A stretch of 64,000 nucleotides of DNA from CAKKQX01 sp963734595. GTDB taxonomy: Bacteria > Pseudomonadota > Gammaproteobacteria > Burkholderiales > SG8-41. The stretch lies in the NCBI GenBank assembly GCA_963734595.1, contig CAVTHV010000020.1:24152-88151 (forward strand), given 5' to 3'. Under the pieces are notes generated by a model. The model was given only the letters and a program-made list of their open reading frames with translations, ran no database searches and was not told where the DNA came from. Shown piece by piece: positions 1 through 11,338 of this stretch (the first letter of the stretch is position 1; the number at the start of each line of letters is the position of its first letter). A program made the position numbers and the translations under genes.

Positions 1-2398
<2,398 letters not shown>

Positions 2399-2443
2399 GA
2401 CTTTCTGCAATCGACCAACACGGGGTTTACCGGATATCGGGGC

Positions 2444-2473
2444 TTGGCTGGAGCGCGCATATTATTGCATAAT
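2444..2473 (+). promoter_or_regulatory. possible sigma70 promoter of the GntR gene
   Basis: TTGGCT at 2444-2449 and CATAAT at 2468-2473 are separated by 18 bp and resemble -35 and -10 boxes. The -10 box lies inside the palindrome at 2457-2488, which suggests that the regulator represses its own promoter. This is inferred from sequence only. Confidence 0.4.
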
Positions 2474-2488
2474 ATTGCGATAATATGC
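2457..2488. promoter_or_regulatory. palindromic operator between acnA and gntR
   Basis: GCATATTATTGC (2457-2468) and GCGATAATATGC (2477-2488) form a 12-bp inverted repeat with one mismatch around an 8-bp AT-rich spacer. A nested pair TTGCAT (2465-2470) and ATGCAA (2485-2490) overlaps it. The site is AT-rich in a GC-rich genome and sits between divergent acnA and a GntR gene. It is the obvious candidate binding site for that regulator. Confidence 0.65.
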
Positions 2489-2534
2489 AATGCGGCGGCG
2501 AACCGGACCCGTTCCGCTGTTTTTTCTCCGACCC

Positions 2535-3461
2535 ATGCGACAATCGCTCAACCACCTCACTCCGCTGCAGCAGCGCGTTGCGCGAGAAATCATCGCGCTC
2601 GCGCGGCGCGAGAACCTCCCCGCGGGCCATCATCTGGGCAAGCTTGCGCTGGCGCGGGAAATCGGCACCTCGCACAATCCCGTGGAAGCGGCGCTCGCGC
2701 AACTGGCCCGGCTCGGTGTCGTCAGGCATGAACGCGACCGCGGTTATTTCCTGGCGCGCAGCGCACAGGAACTGGGCGCCGCCGCCGAGAAGCTGGCCCC
2801 CGCCGGCGATGACCCGCTTTATCTGAAAATTTCAGAGCACCGGCTGACCCACCGGCTTCCCGACGTGATCAACGAAACCGATCTCATCCGGCAGTTCGGC
2901 GCCTCGCGCAACGCCGTACGCAAGGCGCTGGCGCGTATCCAGCAGGAAGGCTGGGCCGAGCGCAGGCCGGGGCACGGCTGGGCTTTTCTGCCGATGATCG
3001 ATTCCCGGGAAGCCTACGACGAGAGCTTCGAAATCCGCCGCGTGCTGGAGCCCGCAGGCATCGCCAGTCCGCGCTTTCGTCACGATCCGGCCGCACTCGC
3101 TGCCTGCAGGCGCCAGCAGGAATTCATCGTGGCGCGCGGTTACCGGACGATGACGCCCATCGAGCTGTGGGACGTCAATGCCCGTTTCCATGAACTGCTC
3201 GCGTCCTGGTCGGGAAACCGTTTCATGCTGCAGTCGATACGGCGGCTGAACCAGCTGCGCCGGCTCGTCGAATACCGCCAGACGGTCCGCCCGCCACACA
3301 GGAAACAGGCGGAGGAGCATCTGAGGATCATCGAGGCCATCGCGCAAAGCGATTACCTGCGTGCGGCATCCCTGATGCGCGAACATCTGAAGGGCGCACA
3401 GCGCAAGAAGGTGCAGCCCGCCTATTTCTCGGCTCCCAAGTCATCCCGGAGCAAACCATGA
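2535..3461 (+). CDS. GntR-family regulator with two winged-helix domains and an FCD domain
   Basis: This is a cytoplasmic transcription factor of about 308 residues. Residues about 8-75 form a GntR-type winged helix (LQQRVAREIIALAR, NPVEAALAQLARLGVV). Residues about 95-160 form a second one (ETDLIRQFGASRNAVRKALA followed by GWAERRPGHGWAFL). The remainder matches the all-helical FCD ligand-binding domain, with NARFHELL and EEHLRIIEAI. One HTH is the norm in this family. I prefer the ATG at 2535 because the in-frame ATG at 2490 overlaps the palindromic operator and lies too near the predicted promoter. The stop overlaps the next start (ATGA), so it is co-translated with the uronate-dehydrogenase-like gene. 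The ligand is unknown; a sugar acid is a guess from context. Confidence 0.85.
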   Translation: MRQSLNHLTPLQQRVAREIIALARRENLPAGHHLGKLALAREIGTSHNPVEAALAQLARLGVVRHERDRGYFLARSAQELGAAAEKLAPAGDDPLYLKISEHRLTHRLPDVINETDLIRQFGASRNAVRKALARIQQEGWAERRPGHGWAFLPMIDSREAYDESFEIRRVLEPAGIASPRFRHDPAALAACRRQQEFIVARGYRTMTPIELWDVNARFHELLASWSGNRFMLQSIRRLNQLRRLVEYRQTVRPPHRKQAEEHLRIIEAIAQSDYLRAASLMREHLKGAQRKKVQPAYFSAPKSSRSKP

Positions 3462-4261
3462 GACGGGTGTTGATCACCGGCGCCGCCGGCGCAATCGGCA
3501 GCACGCTGCGTGCCGGCCTGCGCGGCGCCTATCCGCTGCTGCGGCTCGCCGACATCCGGCCGCTTGCAGCGCCGGCCACCCGCGAAGAATGCGTGACCGT
3601 CGATCTCTGCGATTTCGCCGCGGTCGCTTCGATGATGGATGGAATCGACTGCGTGGTGCATCTCGGCGGCGTGCCAAGAGAAGGGCCGTGGAACGCCATC
3701 CTCGACAACAACATCACCGGCACCTACAACGTATTCGAGGCGGCGCGGCAGAGCGGCGTGAAGCGCGTCGTCTTCGCAAGCTCCAACCATGTGATCGGCT
3801 ACTACCGCGCCGACAAGATGCTCGGCATCGAAGAGCCGCCGCGCCCCGACAGCCGCTACGGCGTCTCCAAGGTGTTCGGCGAAGCGCTGGGCCGGCTCTA
3901 CGCCGACAAGCACGGCCTGTCGGTCGCCTGCCTGCGCATCGGCTCGTTCCGCGAGCGGCCGCAGAACGCGCGCCAGCTTGCGACCTGGATCAGCCCGCGC
4001 GACATGGTGCAGCTCGCGCGCTGCTGCATCGACGCGCCGGATTACCGTTTCCTCGTGCTCTACGGCGTGTCCGGCAACAGCCGCAGCCGCTGGCGCAACC
4101 CCGCCGCCGCGCTGATCGGCTATCAGCCGCAGGATAATGCTGAAGCCTATGCCTCAGAATTCAAGGTGCCTCTCGCCGATGGCACCGATCCGACTGTCGA
4201 ATTCCACGGCGGCGAATTCTGCGCACTGGAATTCAATAATAAAATCAACAGGATAGACTGA
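3458..4261 (+). CDS. NAD-dependent epimerase/dehydratase, uronate dehydrogenase-like
   Basis: This is a 267-residue extended short-chain dehydrogenase. The Rossmann motif TGAAGAIG is at residues 7-14 and the catalytic YGVSK motif places Tyr134 and Lys138. HLGG, FASSNHVIGYY and the C-terminal region resemble Agrobacterium uronate dehydrogenase, which oxidises D-galacturonate and D-glucuronate to aldarolactones with NAD+. The length also matches (about 265). The start codon overlaps the stop of the GntR gene by four bases, which indicates translational coupling. Together with divergent acnA this suggests that a sugar-acid signal is linked to the TCA cycle. The exact substrate is inferred by similarity. 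Confidence 0.8.
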   Translation: MRRVLITGAAGAIGSTLRAGLRGAYPLLRLADIRPLAAPATREECVTVDLCDFAAVASMMDGIDCVVHLGGVPREGPWNAILDNNITGTYNVFEAARQSGVKRVVFASSNHVIGYYRADKMLGIEEPPRPDSRYGVSKVFGEALGRLYADKHGLSVACLRIGSFRERPQNARQLATWISPRDMVQLARCCIDAPDYRFLVLYGVSGNSRSRWRNPAAALIGYQPQDNAEAYASEFKVPLADGTDPTVEFHGGEFCALEFNNKINRID

Positions 4262-4299
4262 TTCCGGCAGCGCATGGCCAGCGCCGTGCGCAAAGCGGG

Positions 4300-5266
4300 T
4301 TACAGCCACTTCGCTTTGCGGAAACGGCGGAACAGGTAGACATCGATCCCCGCCATCAAGGCGACCGTGAACGGGTAGCCGAACGCCCATTTCAGTTCCG
4401 GCATGTGCTCGAAATTCATGCCGTAGACACCGGCGATCATGGTCGGCACCGCCACCAGCGCCGCGTAAGCCGCGAGCTGTTTGGTGGTTTCGTTCTCCTG
4501 CAGCGTGATCAGCGACAGATTCACGGATATCGCGGTGGTCACCATGTCGCGCAGGCTGTCGATCGACTGGTTGATGCGGAACAGATGGTCGTAGACGTCG
4601 CGAAAGTATTCCTGGGTGCTGGCGCAGACTTCGGGCACGCGCCCGCCGTAGAGTTTGCCGGCCGCCTCGTGCAGCGGGCCCGCCGCGTGCTTGAGCACCA
4701 TCAGTTTCTGCTTGATCGCGTACAGCGCCTCGATGTTCTCGCGTGCCGGCGTGCCGGCAAAGATGCGCTTTTCCACCTCCTCGAGCTCGTCCTCCAGCGC
4801 GTCGATGACCGGGAAGTAGCGGTCCACGACCGCGTCCATCAGCGCGTAGAGCACGAATCCCGCGCCCTGCTTGAGCAGGTGCGGCTCGCGTTCGCAGCGC
4901 GCGCGCACGTTGGCAGAAGCCCTGTTCGCTGTGGCTGCGCACCGACAGCACATAGTTTTTGCCCACGAACACGTCCAGTTCGCCGACGTGCAGCTCGTCG
5001 CCCGCGACTTCGATGGTATGCATCACCGCGAACAGCGAGTCGCCATACTCCTCCAGCTTCGGACGCTGGTGGCCGTGGTGCGCATCCTCCACGGCAAGCG
5101 CATGCAGCCCGAACTCGCGCTGCAGGTCGTTCAGCTCCTCGGGAAGCGGGTCGAGCAGCGCCACCCAGACGAAGCATTCGGGCTGGTTCAGGTAGCGGTG
5201 GATGTCTTCCTTGGGGATGTCGGCAAGTTTCCTGCCGTTCTGATAGACGACGCAGTTGACGAGCAT
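4300..5266 (-). CDS. corA: CorA magnesium/cobalt transporter, one frameshift
   Basis: CorA forms a homopentameric channel for Mg2+ and Co2+ in the inner membrane. The N-terminal part has the usual acidic cytoplasmic domain (VEDAHHGHQRPKLEEYGDS). The C-terminal part has a long stalk helix followed by two membrane segments around the signature YGMNFEHMPELKW. A single extra base near 4916 splits the gene, and SHSEQGF continues as ANVRARCEREP in the next frame. The ATG at 5266 is preceded by a strong AGGAGG. The full length of about 322 residues is normal for the family. It faces cysS across a short gap and no operon partner is evident. Confidence 0.9.
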
Positions 5267-5369
5267 GAAGGCCTCCTGTTGCGGCAATGATAAACCGTAT
5301 CGGGCCGAGGATGCTGGCCTAGCGCACCATCACGATAACTACGACGCTACACTCCGTGATTCGGTTGCC

Positions 5370-6742
5370 TCAACTCCGCCGCCAAATCGTACCCTGCGGC
5401 GTATCTTCGAGCGCAATACCGGCATCCAGCAATTCCTTGCGGATGCGGTCGGACTCGGCGAAATTTTTCGCCTTGCGCGCCGCCGCGCGCTCGGCAATAA
5501 GCTGCTCGATGCGCACCGCGTCCAGTCCGGCACTCGAAGGCAATGCCTGCAGGAACGCATTGGGATCGCGCTGCAATAGCCCCAGCGTCGCGGCCAGCGA
5601 CTTCAGCAGCTGTGCGTTGCCCGGCGCACGCGTCCGGTTGACCTCGTTGGCGAGGTCGAACAGCACCGCCACCGCCTCCGGCGTATTGAAGTCGTCGTTC
5701 ATCGACTCGCGAAAACTCGAGGCGTAGGGATTGTCCCAGTCGACCGGAGCGGTCTCGACGCTCATGCCCTTCAGCGCGGTGTAGAGCCGGGTCAATGCCT
5801 GCCTCGCATCGTCGAGATGCTGGTCGGAATAGTTGAGCGGGCTGCGGTAGTGCGCGCGGATGATGAAAAAGCGCACGACCTCGGGATCGTACTGACCGAG
5901 GATCTCGCGCACGGTGAAGAAGTTGCCGAGCGACTTCGACATCTTCTCGTTGTCGACGCGCACGAAACCGTTGTGCATCCAGTAATTGACGAACTTGCAC
6001 GCCGTGCGCGCCCTCCGACTGGGCGATCTCGTTCTCGTGGTGCGGGAAACTGCAGGTCCTGGCCGCCGCCGTGAATGTCGAAGTGCCGGCCGAGCAGCGA
6101 GCTCGACATCACCGAGCATTCGATGTGCCAGCCCGGCCGTCCTTTGCCCCACGGCGAATCCCAGGACGGCTCGCCCTCTTTCGCCTGCTTCCACAGCACG
6201 AAATCGAGCGGATCCTGCTTGGCGCGATCGACCTCGACGCGCTCGCCGGCGCGCAGCTCGTCGAGCGACTTGCCGGAGAGCCTGCCGTAACCCGGAAACT
6301 TGCGCACCGAGTAATTGACGTCGCCGTTCGCGGCCTGGTAGGCAAGCCCGCGCTCCTGCAGCACCCCGATCATGTCGAGCATGCCCTGCACGTACTGCGT
6401 CGCGCGCGGCTCGACATCGGGTTTTTCGATGCCGAGCGCCGCGGCGTCCTCGTCCATCGCCTGGATGAAGCGCGCGGTCAGCGCCTCGATGGGCTCGTGG
6501 TTGTCCTGCGCGCGCCGGATGATCTTGTCGTCGATATCGGTGATATTGCGCACGTAGGTGACTTCGAAACCCGAGGCGCGCAGCCAGCGCCGCACCACGT
6601 CGAACACCACCATCACCCGCGCATGGCCCAGATGGCAGTAGTCGTAGACGGTCATGCCGCACACGTACATGCGCACCTTGCCGGGGGCGAGAGGCACGAA
6701 ATCCCGCTTGTCGCGCGTCAGCGAATCGTAGATTTTGAGCAT
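5370..6742 (-). CDS. cysS: cysteinyl-tRNA synthetase, two frameshifts
   Basis: This class I aminoacyl-tRNA synthetase charges tRNA-Cys in the cytoplasm and is normally essential and single-copy. It starts MLKIYDSLTRDK. It contains the zinc-site MYVCGMTVYDYCHLGHAR (with the HIGH-type motif), GWHIECSVMSS, DIHGGGQDL and the KMSKS loop. Extra bases near 6048 and 5999 shift the frame twice around FPHHENEIAQSEG. Reading through both restores the family sequence, FVNYWMHNG, to the C-terminal IWRRS. The length of about 457 residues is normal. It is divergent from the TPR protein gene that follows. Confidence 0.92.
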
Positions 6743-6859
6743 GGATCAGCCGTCATGGGGCCTGCCGGTCCCGGGATTCCCGCTGTGAAGCGTGGCGAAA
6801 GTCACGGGGAATTCAGGTGTCGTATTTTTTGAGCAGCCACGGCAGGCGAAAAGTAGAGT

Positions 6860-6887
6860 TTGAATTGCGCGGGGTTCTTGGTAGAAT
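6860..6887 (+). promoter_or_regulatory. possible sigma70 promoter upstream of the TPR protein gene
   Basis: TTGAAT at 6860-6865 and TAGAAT at 6882-6887 are 16 bp apart and lie about 50 bases before the ATG at 6940. They match the sigma70 consensus at four and five of six positions. No other element is evident in the cysS/TPR intergenic gap. Confidence 0.4.
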
Positions 6888-6939
6888 TTCGAGGATTTGG
6901 CAACTAAACTCCTGAAAAACTCGGGGAAAGTATAGCATA

Positions 6940-8019
6940 ATGACGCCTCGCAACATCGCCGCTTTTGTCTCCGCCATCGCCGTGGTTCTCGCGCTCGGCG
7001 CGCCCTGCGCCTTCGCCCAAAACGATGCGCTGTCAGGAGGTCAACCAGCTGCTTCAAGCAGGGCCAGCTGGACAAGGCGCTGGATCGCGTCAACGCCTAT
7101 CTCGTCAAGCCAGCCGAAAGAGGCGCGCGGCCGCTTCCTCAAGGGGCTGATCCTCACCGAACAGAACAAACCGGCCGAGGCGATCAAGATATTCACGGCG
7201 CTCACGGAAGATTATCCCGAACTGCCCGAGCCGTACAACAATCTCGCGGTGCTCTATGCTGTCGCAGGGCCAGTACGACAAGGCGCGCAATGCGCTGGAA
7301 ATGGCGATCCGCACCCACCCGAGCTACGCCACCGCGCATGAGAATCTCGGCGATATCTATGCCAAGATGGCGAGCCAGGCCTACGACAAGGCGCTGCAAA
7401 TCGACCGCGGCAATGCCACCGCCCAGACCAAGCTCAACCTGATCAAGGAATTGTTCTCCAGCAGCCAGCGCCCGGCCAAGGTTGCCATGGCAAAGGCCGA
7501 ACCGGCTCTCAAAGCGCCGCCGCCCGCCCCCGCCGCGAAAACGCCTGCGCCTGCCGCCAAGGCACCCGCTGCCACCGCTGCTGCGCCAACCCCGGCGCCG
7601 GCGGCCACCGTGCCTGCTGCGACTGCGGCTGCAAAACCGGCCCCTGCGGAACCCGCCAAGCCGGCGTCGACAGAAAACGCCGACGAAGTTCTGCAGTGCG
7701 GTCAAAGCCTGGGCGAACGCGTGGTCGGCCAACGACGTCGCGGGCTATCTTGCCCACTACGCGCCCACCTTCAAGACCCCCGGCGGGGAGCCGCGCAGCA
7801 AATGGGAAGCGCAGCGCAAAGCGCGTATCGCCAAGCCGCGCAAAATCCAGGTCGAGATCGAAGCGCCGAAAGTGAACGTTCAACGACAAGAACCGGGCCA
7901 CGGTGACGTTCCGGCAGCATTACCGCTCCGGCAGTCTCAAGGCGTCCAGCACCAAGACGCTGGAAATGGTCAAGGCGGGTAACCACTGGCTGATCCAGAA
8001 AGAACAGGTCGGCAGTTGA
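6940..8019 (+). CDS. secreted TPR protein with Ala/Pro-rich linker, about six frameshifts
   Basis: The start ATG encodes a signal peptide (IAVVLALGAPCAFA, cleavage before QNDAL). Tetratricopeptide repeats follow (QLDKALDRVNAYL; GQYDKARNALEMAI; ATAHENLGDIYAKM), then a long Ala/Pro/Lys linker and a C-terminal domain (VKAWANAWSANDVAGYLAHYAP). The end of that domain (NHWLIQKEQVGS) resembles the SnoaL/NTF2-like tail found in L,D-transpeptidases. Extra bases near 7041, 7055, 7110, 7259, 7692 and 7878 must be skipped to read this protein. The stop overlaps the TTG start of the L,D-transpeptidase gene, so the two are probably co-translated. The role is unknown, probably periplasmic and envelope-related. 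Confidence 0.78.
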
Positions 8020-9275
8020 GCACCAGGCGAACTTTTTCGTCAGCAAACACGGAATTCCTCAGGCGGAGTCTTGCCGGCGCGTTGCTTGGCTGCGCGCTCG
8101 CAGCCGGCGCCGTCCCGGCACACGCCATGGGCGGGAAGCCGGTGCAGCAGAAGCCGCTCAACGGCCCCCGCGTGGCACCCGAACCCGACGCGCTGCTGTT
8201 CAAGACCCTGCTCGAAATCAAAAACAACCATCTCGATGCGGCGCTCAGCGAGATCAACCAGGTCCTCAAGGCCTATCCCAATTTCCGCCTCGCACACCTG
8301 ATCAAGGGCGATCTGCTGCTGGCGCGGGCGCGGCCTCTGACGACGCTGGGCGACGATCAGGGCGCGCCGCCGGACCGGCTCGCCGATCTGCGCGATGAAG
8401 CCAGGGCCCGTCTCGCCCGCTATCACCAGAAGCCGCCCGGGGATCGCGTGCCGCGTTACCTGCTGCAGCTGGAGCCGGAACAGAAATACGCATTTGTGGT
8501 CGACACGTCGAAATCCACGCTCTACGTGTTCGAAAATCTTAACGGCACGCCGCGCTATGTCGCCGACTATTACATCAGCAGCGGCAAAAACGGCATCGAC
8601 AAATTCAGGGAAGGCGACAAAAAAACGCCGCTCGGCGTATATCACGTGACGAGCCGGATGCCGCGCGAAAAGCTCGCCGATCTCTACGGCGTCGGCGCAT
8701 TCCCGATCAACTATCCCAACGAATGGGACCGGCGCCAGGGCCGCAACGGCGGGGGCATCTGGCTGCACGGCACGCCGAGCAATACCTACAGCCGCCCGCC
8801 GCGCGCGAGCGACGGCTGCGTGGTGCTGACCAACCAGGATCTTGAGGCCATCACCCGCAACGTCCAGGTCGGACTGACCCCGGTCATCATCTCGAAAAGC
8901 ATCGAATGGGTGAATCCGGAAGCGACCACGGCATTGCGGCAGGAACTCGCCAGGGACGTGGACGCATGGCGGCAGCGACTGGGAAAGCCGCGCCACCGAC
9001 AAGTATCTGGCCCATTACTCGACAAGCTTTTCGTCGGGCGGCCAGAAATTTCAGGAATGGTCGCGCAGAAGCGGAAGGTCAATGCCGGCAAGACCTGGAT
9101 CAAGGTCAAGGTCGACAATCTGAGCATGTTCCTCTACCCGGGCATGAATGGCCTCGCGGTCATTACGTTCGACCAGGATTACGCAAGCAACAATCTCTCC
9201 AACCAGATGCGCAAGCGGCAGTACTGGATCCATGAAAACAAGGGTTGGAAGATCGTTTATGAAGGAGCGGCGTGA
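8016..9275 (+). CDS. L,D-transpeptidase (YkuD) family protein with TPR-like and NTF2-like regions
   Basis: The predicted enzyme cross-links peptidoglycan or anchors proteins to it in the periplasm. A signal peptide (GALLGCALAAGAVPAHA) follows a TTG start that overlaps the previous stop. The YkuD catalytic domain covers roughly residues 150-290 and contains HGTPSNTY and SDGCVVLTN with the active-site Cys. The C-terminal region (VNAGKTWIKV, YWIHENKGWKIVYEG) is the NTF2-like tail common in this subfamily. The reading frame is open throughout. However, residues about 325-350 are read out of frame between an extra base near 8976 and a missing base near 9067. The corrected sequence there is DWESRATDKYLAHYS. 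Confidence 0.88.
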   Translation: MSTRRTFSSANTEFLRRSLAGALLGCALAAGAVPAHAMGGKPVQQKPLNGPRVAPEPDALLFKTLLEIKNNHLDAALSEINQVLKAYPNFRLAHLIKGDLLLARARPLTTLGDDQGAPPDRLADLRDEARARLARYHQKPPGDRVPRYLLQLEPEQKYAFVVDTSKSTLYVFENLNGTPRYVADYYISSGKNGIDKFREGDKKTPLGVYHVTSRMPREKLADLYGVGAFPINYPNEWDRRQGRNGGGIWLHGTPSNTYSRPPRASDGCVVLTNQDLEAITRNVQVGLTPVIISKSIEWVNPEATTALRQELARDVDAWRQRLGKPRHRQVSGPLLDKLFVGRPEISGMVAQKRKVNAGKTWIKVKVDNLSMFLYPGMNGLAVITFDQDYASNNLSNQMRKRQYWIHENKGWKIVYEGAA

Positions 9276-9284
9276 AACCGGTGA

Positions 9285-9403
9285 ACAGTAAAACGTGAAC
9301 GGCGAATGGTAAAAAACCCGGTGCGCTCTGCGCCGCATTCCACCCTTCACATTTCACGATTCAGATTTCACGATTCACGATTCACGTTTCACGATTCACC
9401 TCT
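9285..9403. repeat. inverted array of GTGAA/TTCACGA short repeats
   Basis: The gap before ppiA carries GTGAA-type units on its left side (9285-9312). On its right side (9349-9400) TTCACGA-type units are repeated about six times in the opposite orientation. The two sides could pair as a long imperfect hairpin. Similar arrays recur near 11.7, 19.0 and 44.8 kb. Confidence 0.7.
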
Positions 9404-9423
9404 CATCCATCCGTCAGGACACC

Positions 9424-10010
9424 ATGCTTAAAACTCTGCTAGTCATCCTCGGGCTGCTCGCCTCCTTCAACGCCGGCGCCGCCCAACCTCGCAGGTCGAG
9501 ATCAAGACCAACATGGGACGCATCACGCTGGAACTCTATCCCGACAAGGCGCCGCAGACCGTGGAAAACTTTCTGCAATACGTGAAGGCCGGTTTCTACG
9601 ACGGCACCATTTTCCATCGCGTCATTCCGGATTTCATGATCCAGGGCGGCGGTTTCACGCCGGCATTCAACCAGAAGAAGACGCGCGGCCCGGTCAAGAA
9701 CGAAGCCGGCAACGGGCTGAAGAACGCCCTCGGCACCGTCGCCATGGCACGCACGTCCGACCCGCATTCGGCGACCGCGCAGTTCTTCATCAACGTCGCC
9801 GATAACCCCGATCTCGATTTTCGCGCGCCGACTCAGGACGGATTCGGCTACTGCGTGTTCGGCAAAGTCGTCAAAGGCATGGACGTCGTCAACAAAATCA
9901 GCCGCGTGGCGACCGGGCCCGGCAGGCCGCCCTTTCAGGACGTCCCGCTCAAGCCGATTGTCATCGAGCATGCGAAAATCATTAAATCATCAGATAAATC
10001 AACGAAATAG
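9424..10010 (+). CDS. ppiA: periplasmic peptidyl-prolyl cis-trans isomerase (cyclophilin A type)
   Basis: Cyclophilins catalyse proline cis-trans isomerisation during protein folding. The ATG at 9424 encodes a signal peptide (MLKTLLVILGLLASFNAGAA), so this copy is exported. Mature sequence includes NFLQYVKAGFYDGTIFHRVI, DFMIQGGGF, MARTSDPHSATAQFFINVAD and GYCVFGKV. A missing base near 9493, just after the signal peptide, separates the start from the body. The next gene is a cytoplasmic paralogue that is nearly identical through the catalytic core, so the pair looks like a tandem duplication. Confidence 0.9.
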
Positions 10011-10019
10011 AGGAATACC

Positions 10020-10511
10020 ATGGTCAAGCTTCACACCAGTCACGGCACCATCACGCTGGATCTCGATGCCGCCAAGGCGCCGGAGACGGTCGCCAACTTT
10101 CTGCAATACGTGAAAGACGGCTTTTTCACCAATACTGTGTTCCATCGCGTCATCGACGGCTTCATGATCCAGGGCGGCGGTTTCGAGCCCGGCATGAAAC
10201 AGAAACCGGTCCGCAAGCCGGTCAAGAACGAGGCAAGCAACGGGCTGAAGAACGCCGCCTACACGATCGCCATGGCGCGCACGTCCGATCCGCATTCGGC
10301 GACCGCGCAGTTCTTCATCAACGTCGCCGACAATGCCTTCCTCAACTTCACTGCCGAGACGCCGCAGGGCTGGGGTTATTGCGTGTTCGGGAAAGTGGTC
10401 GAGGGCACCGATGTCGTGGACAAGATCAGGAAAGTCAAAACCGGCAGCCGCGGCATGCATCAGGACGTCCCGGTCGAGGACGTGGTGATCGAGAAGGCCG
10501 AAGTGGTGTAA
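10020..10511 (+). CDS. ppiB: cytoplasmic peptidyl-prolyl cis-trans isomerase (cyclophilin B type)
   Basis: This 163-residue cyclophilin has no signal peptide. It contains the family core FHRVIDGFMIQGGGFEPG, KNEASNGLKN, MARTSDPHSATAQFFINV and GWGYCVFGKV. The catalytic Arg lies in FHRVI. The reading frame is intact and the start ATG is 9 bases after the ppiA stop, so the two are probably one transcript. The typical order ppiA-ppiB-lpxH of this class is kept. Confidence 0.95.
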   Translation: MVKLHTSHGTITLDLDAAKAPETVANFLQYVKDGFFTNTVFHRVIDGFMIQGGGFEPGMKQKPVRKPVKNEASNGLKNAAYTIAMARTSDPHSATAQFFINVADNAFLNFTAETPQGWGYCVFGKVVEGTDVVDKIRKVKTGSRGMHQDVPVEDVVIEKAEVV

Positions 10512-10603
10512 GCCCGGATCAGGATGAGGAAGATACCGCGATGCAGCCTGCTTTTGATTGTCCCTCATGCCTCATCCCTGCATCCCTGCATCCCTGATCG
10601 GCA

Positions 10604-11324
10604 ATGCACAGCATCTTCATCTCCGATCTCCATCTTTGCGCCGAGCGGCCGCACATCAACCAGCAGTTCTTCGATTTCATCGGGCGCACTGCCTCGCAGG
10701 CCGGGGCGCTCTACATCCTCGGCGATCTGTTCGAATACTGGGCGGGCGATGACGATCTTGCCGATCCGCTCAACGCCAGCGTTGCGGAGGCGCTCAGCGC
10801 CCTCGGCAGCCAAAGGCACTGCGGTGTGCCTCATGCACGGCAACCGCGACCTGCTGATCGGCCGGGAATTCGCACAGCGCTGCGGCGCGGAACTGCTGTC
10901 CGATCCCACCCTGCTCGACCTTCATGGCACGCGCACGCTCATCATGCACGGCGACACGCTGTGCACCGACGACGCCGCATACCAGAAATTCCGCGCCTAC
11001 GCGCGCAATCCCGACAACCAGGCGCAATTCCTTGCGCAACCGCTCGCCGTACGGCGCGAGAAGATAATCGGCCTGCGCGCCGAGAGCGAACGCAGCAAGC
11101 TGGACAAATCAAATGAAATCATGGACGTCTCCCAAGACGCCGTGGACGAGGTTTTGCGCAGCCACGGCTATCCACGCCTGATCCACGGCCACACCCACCG
11201 CCCCGCGCGCCACGTGCACGTCGTCGACGGCCACACCTGCGAGCGCTGGGTGCTGAACGACTGGTACCAGCGCGGCGGTTATCTGCACTGCGACGCGAGC
11301 GGTTGCCGGCTCGTCAGTCTGTAA
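10604..11324 (+). CDS. lpxH: UDP-2,3-diacylglucosamine diphosphatase, one frameshift
   Basis: LpxH hydrolyses UDP-2,3-diacylglucosamine to lipid X in lipid A synthesis on the inner face of the membrane. The calcineurin-type metal motifs are all present: SDLHL, GDLFEYWAGDD, GNRDLLIG, HGDTLCTDD and HGHTHRP. An extra G near 10805 shifts the frame within ALSALAAKGTAVCLMHGNRD; the rest continues intact to CRLVSL. The corrected length is about 240 residues, as expected. Confidence 0.93.
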
Positions 11325-11338
11325 GCGCCCGTAACCTG

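Noticed and set aside
9285..9403. CRISPR array suggested by short regularly repeated units
   Set aside because: Units are only about seven bases, lack unique spacers of constant length, and no cas genes are present.
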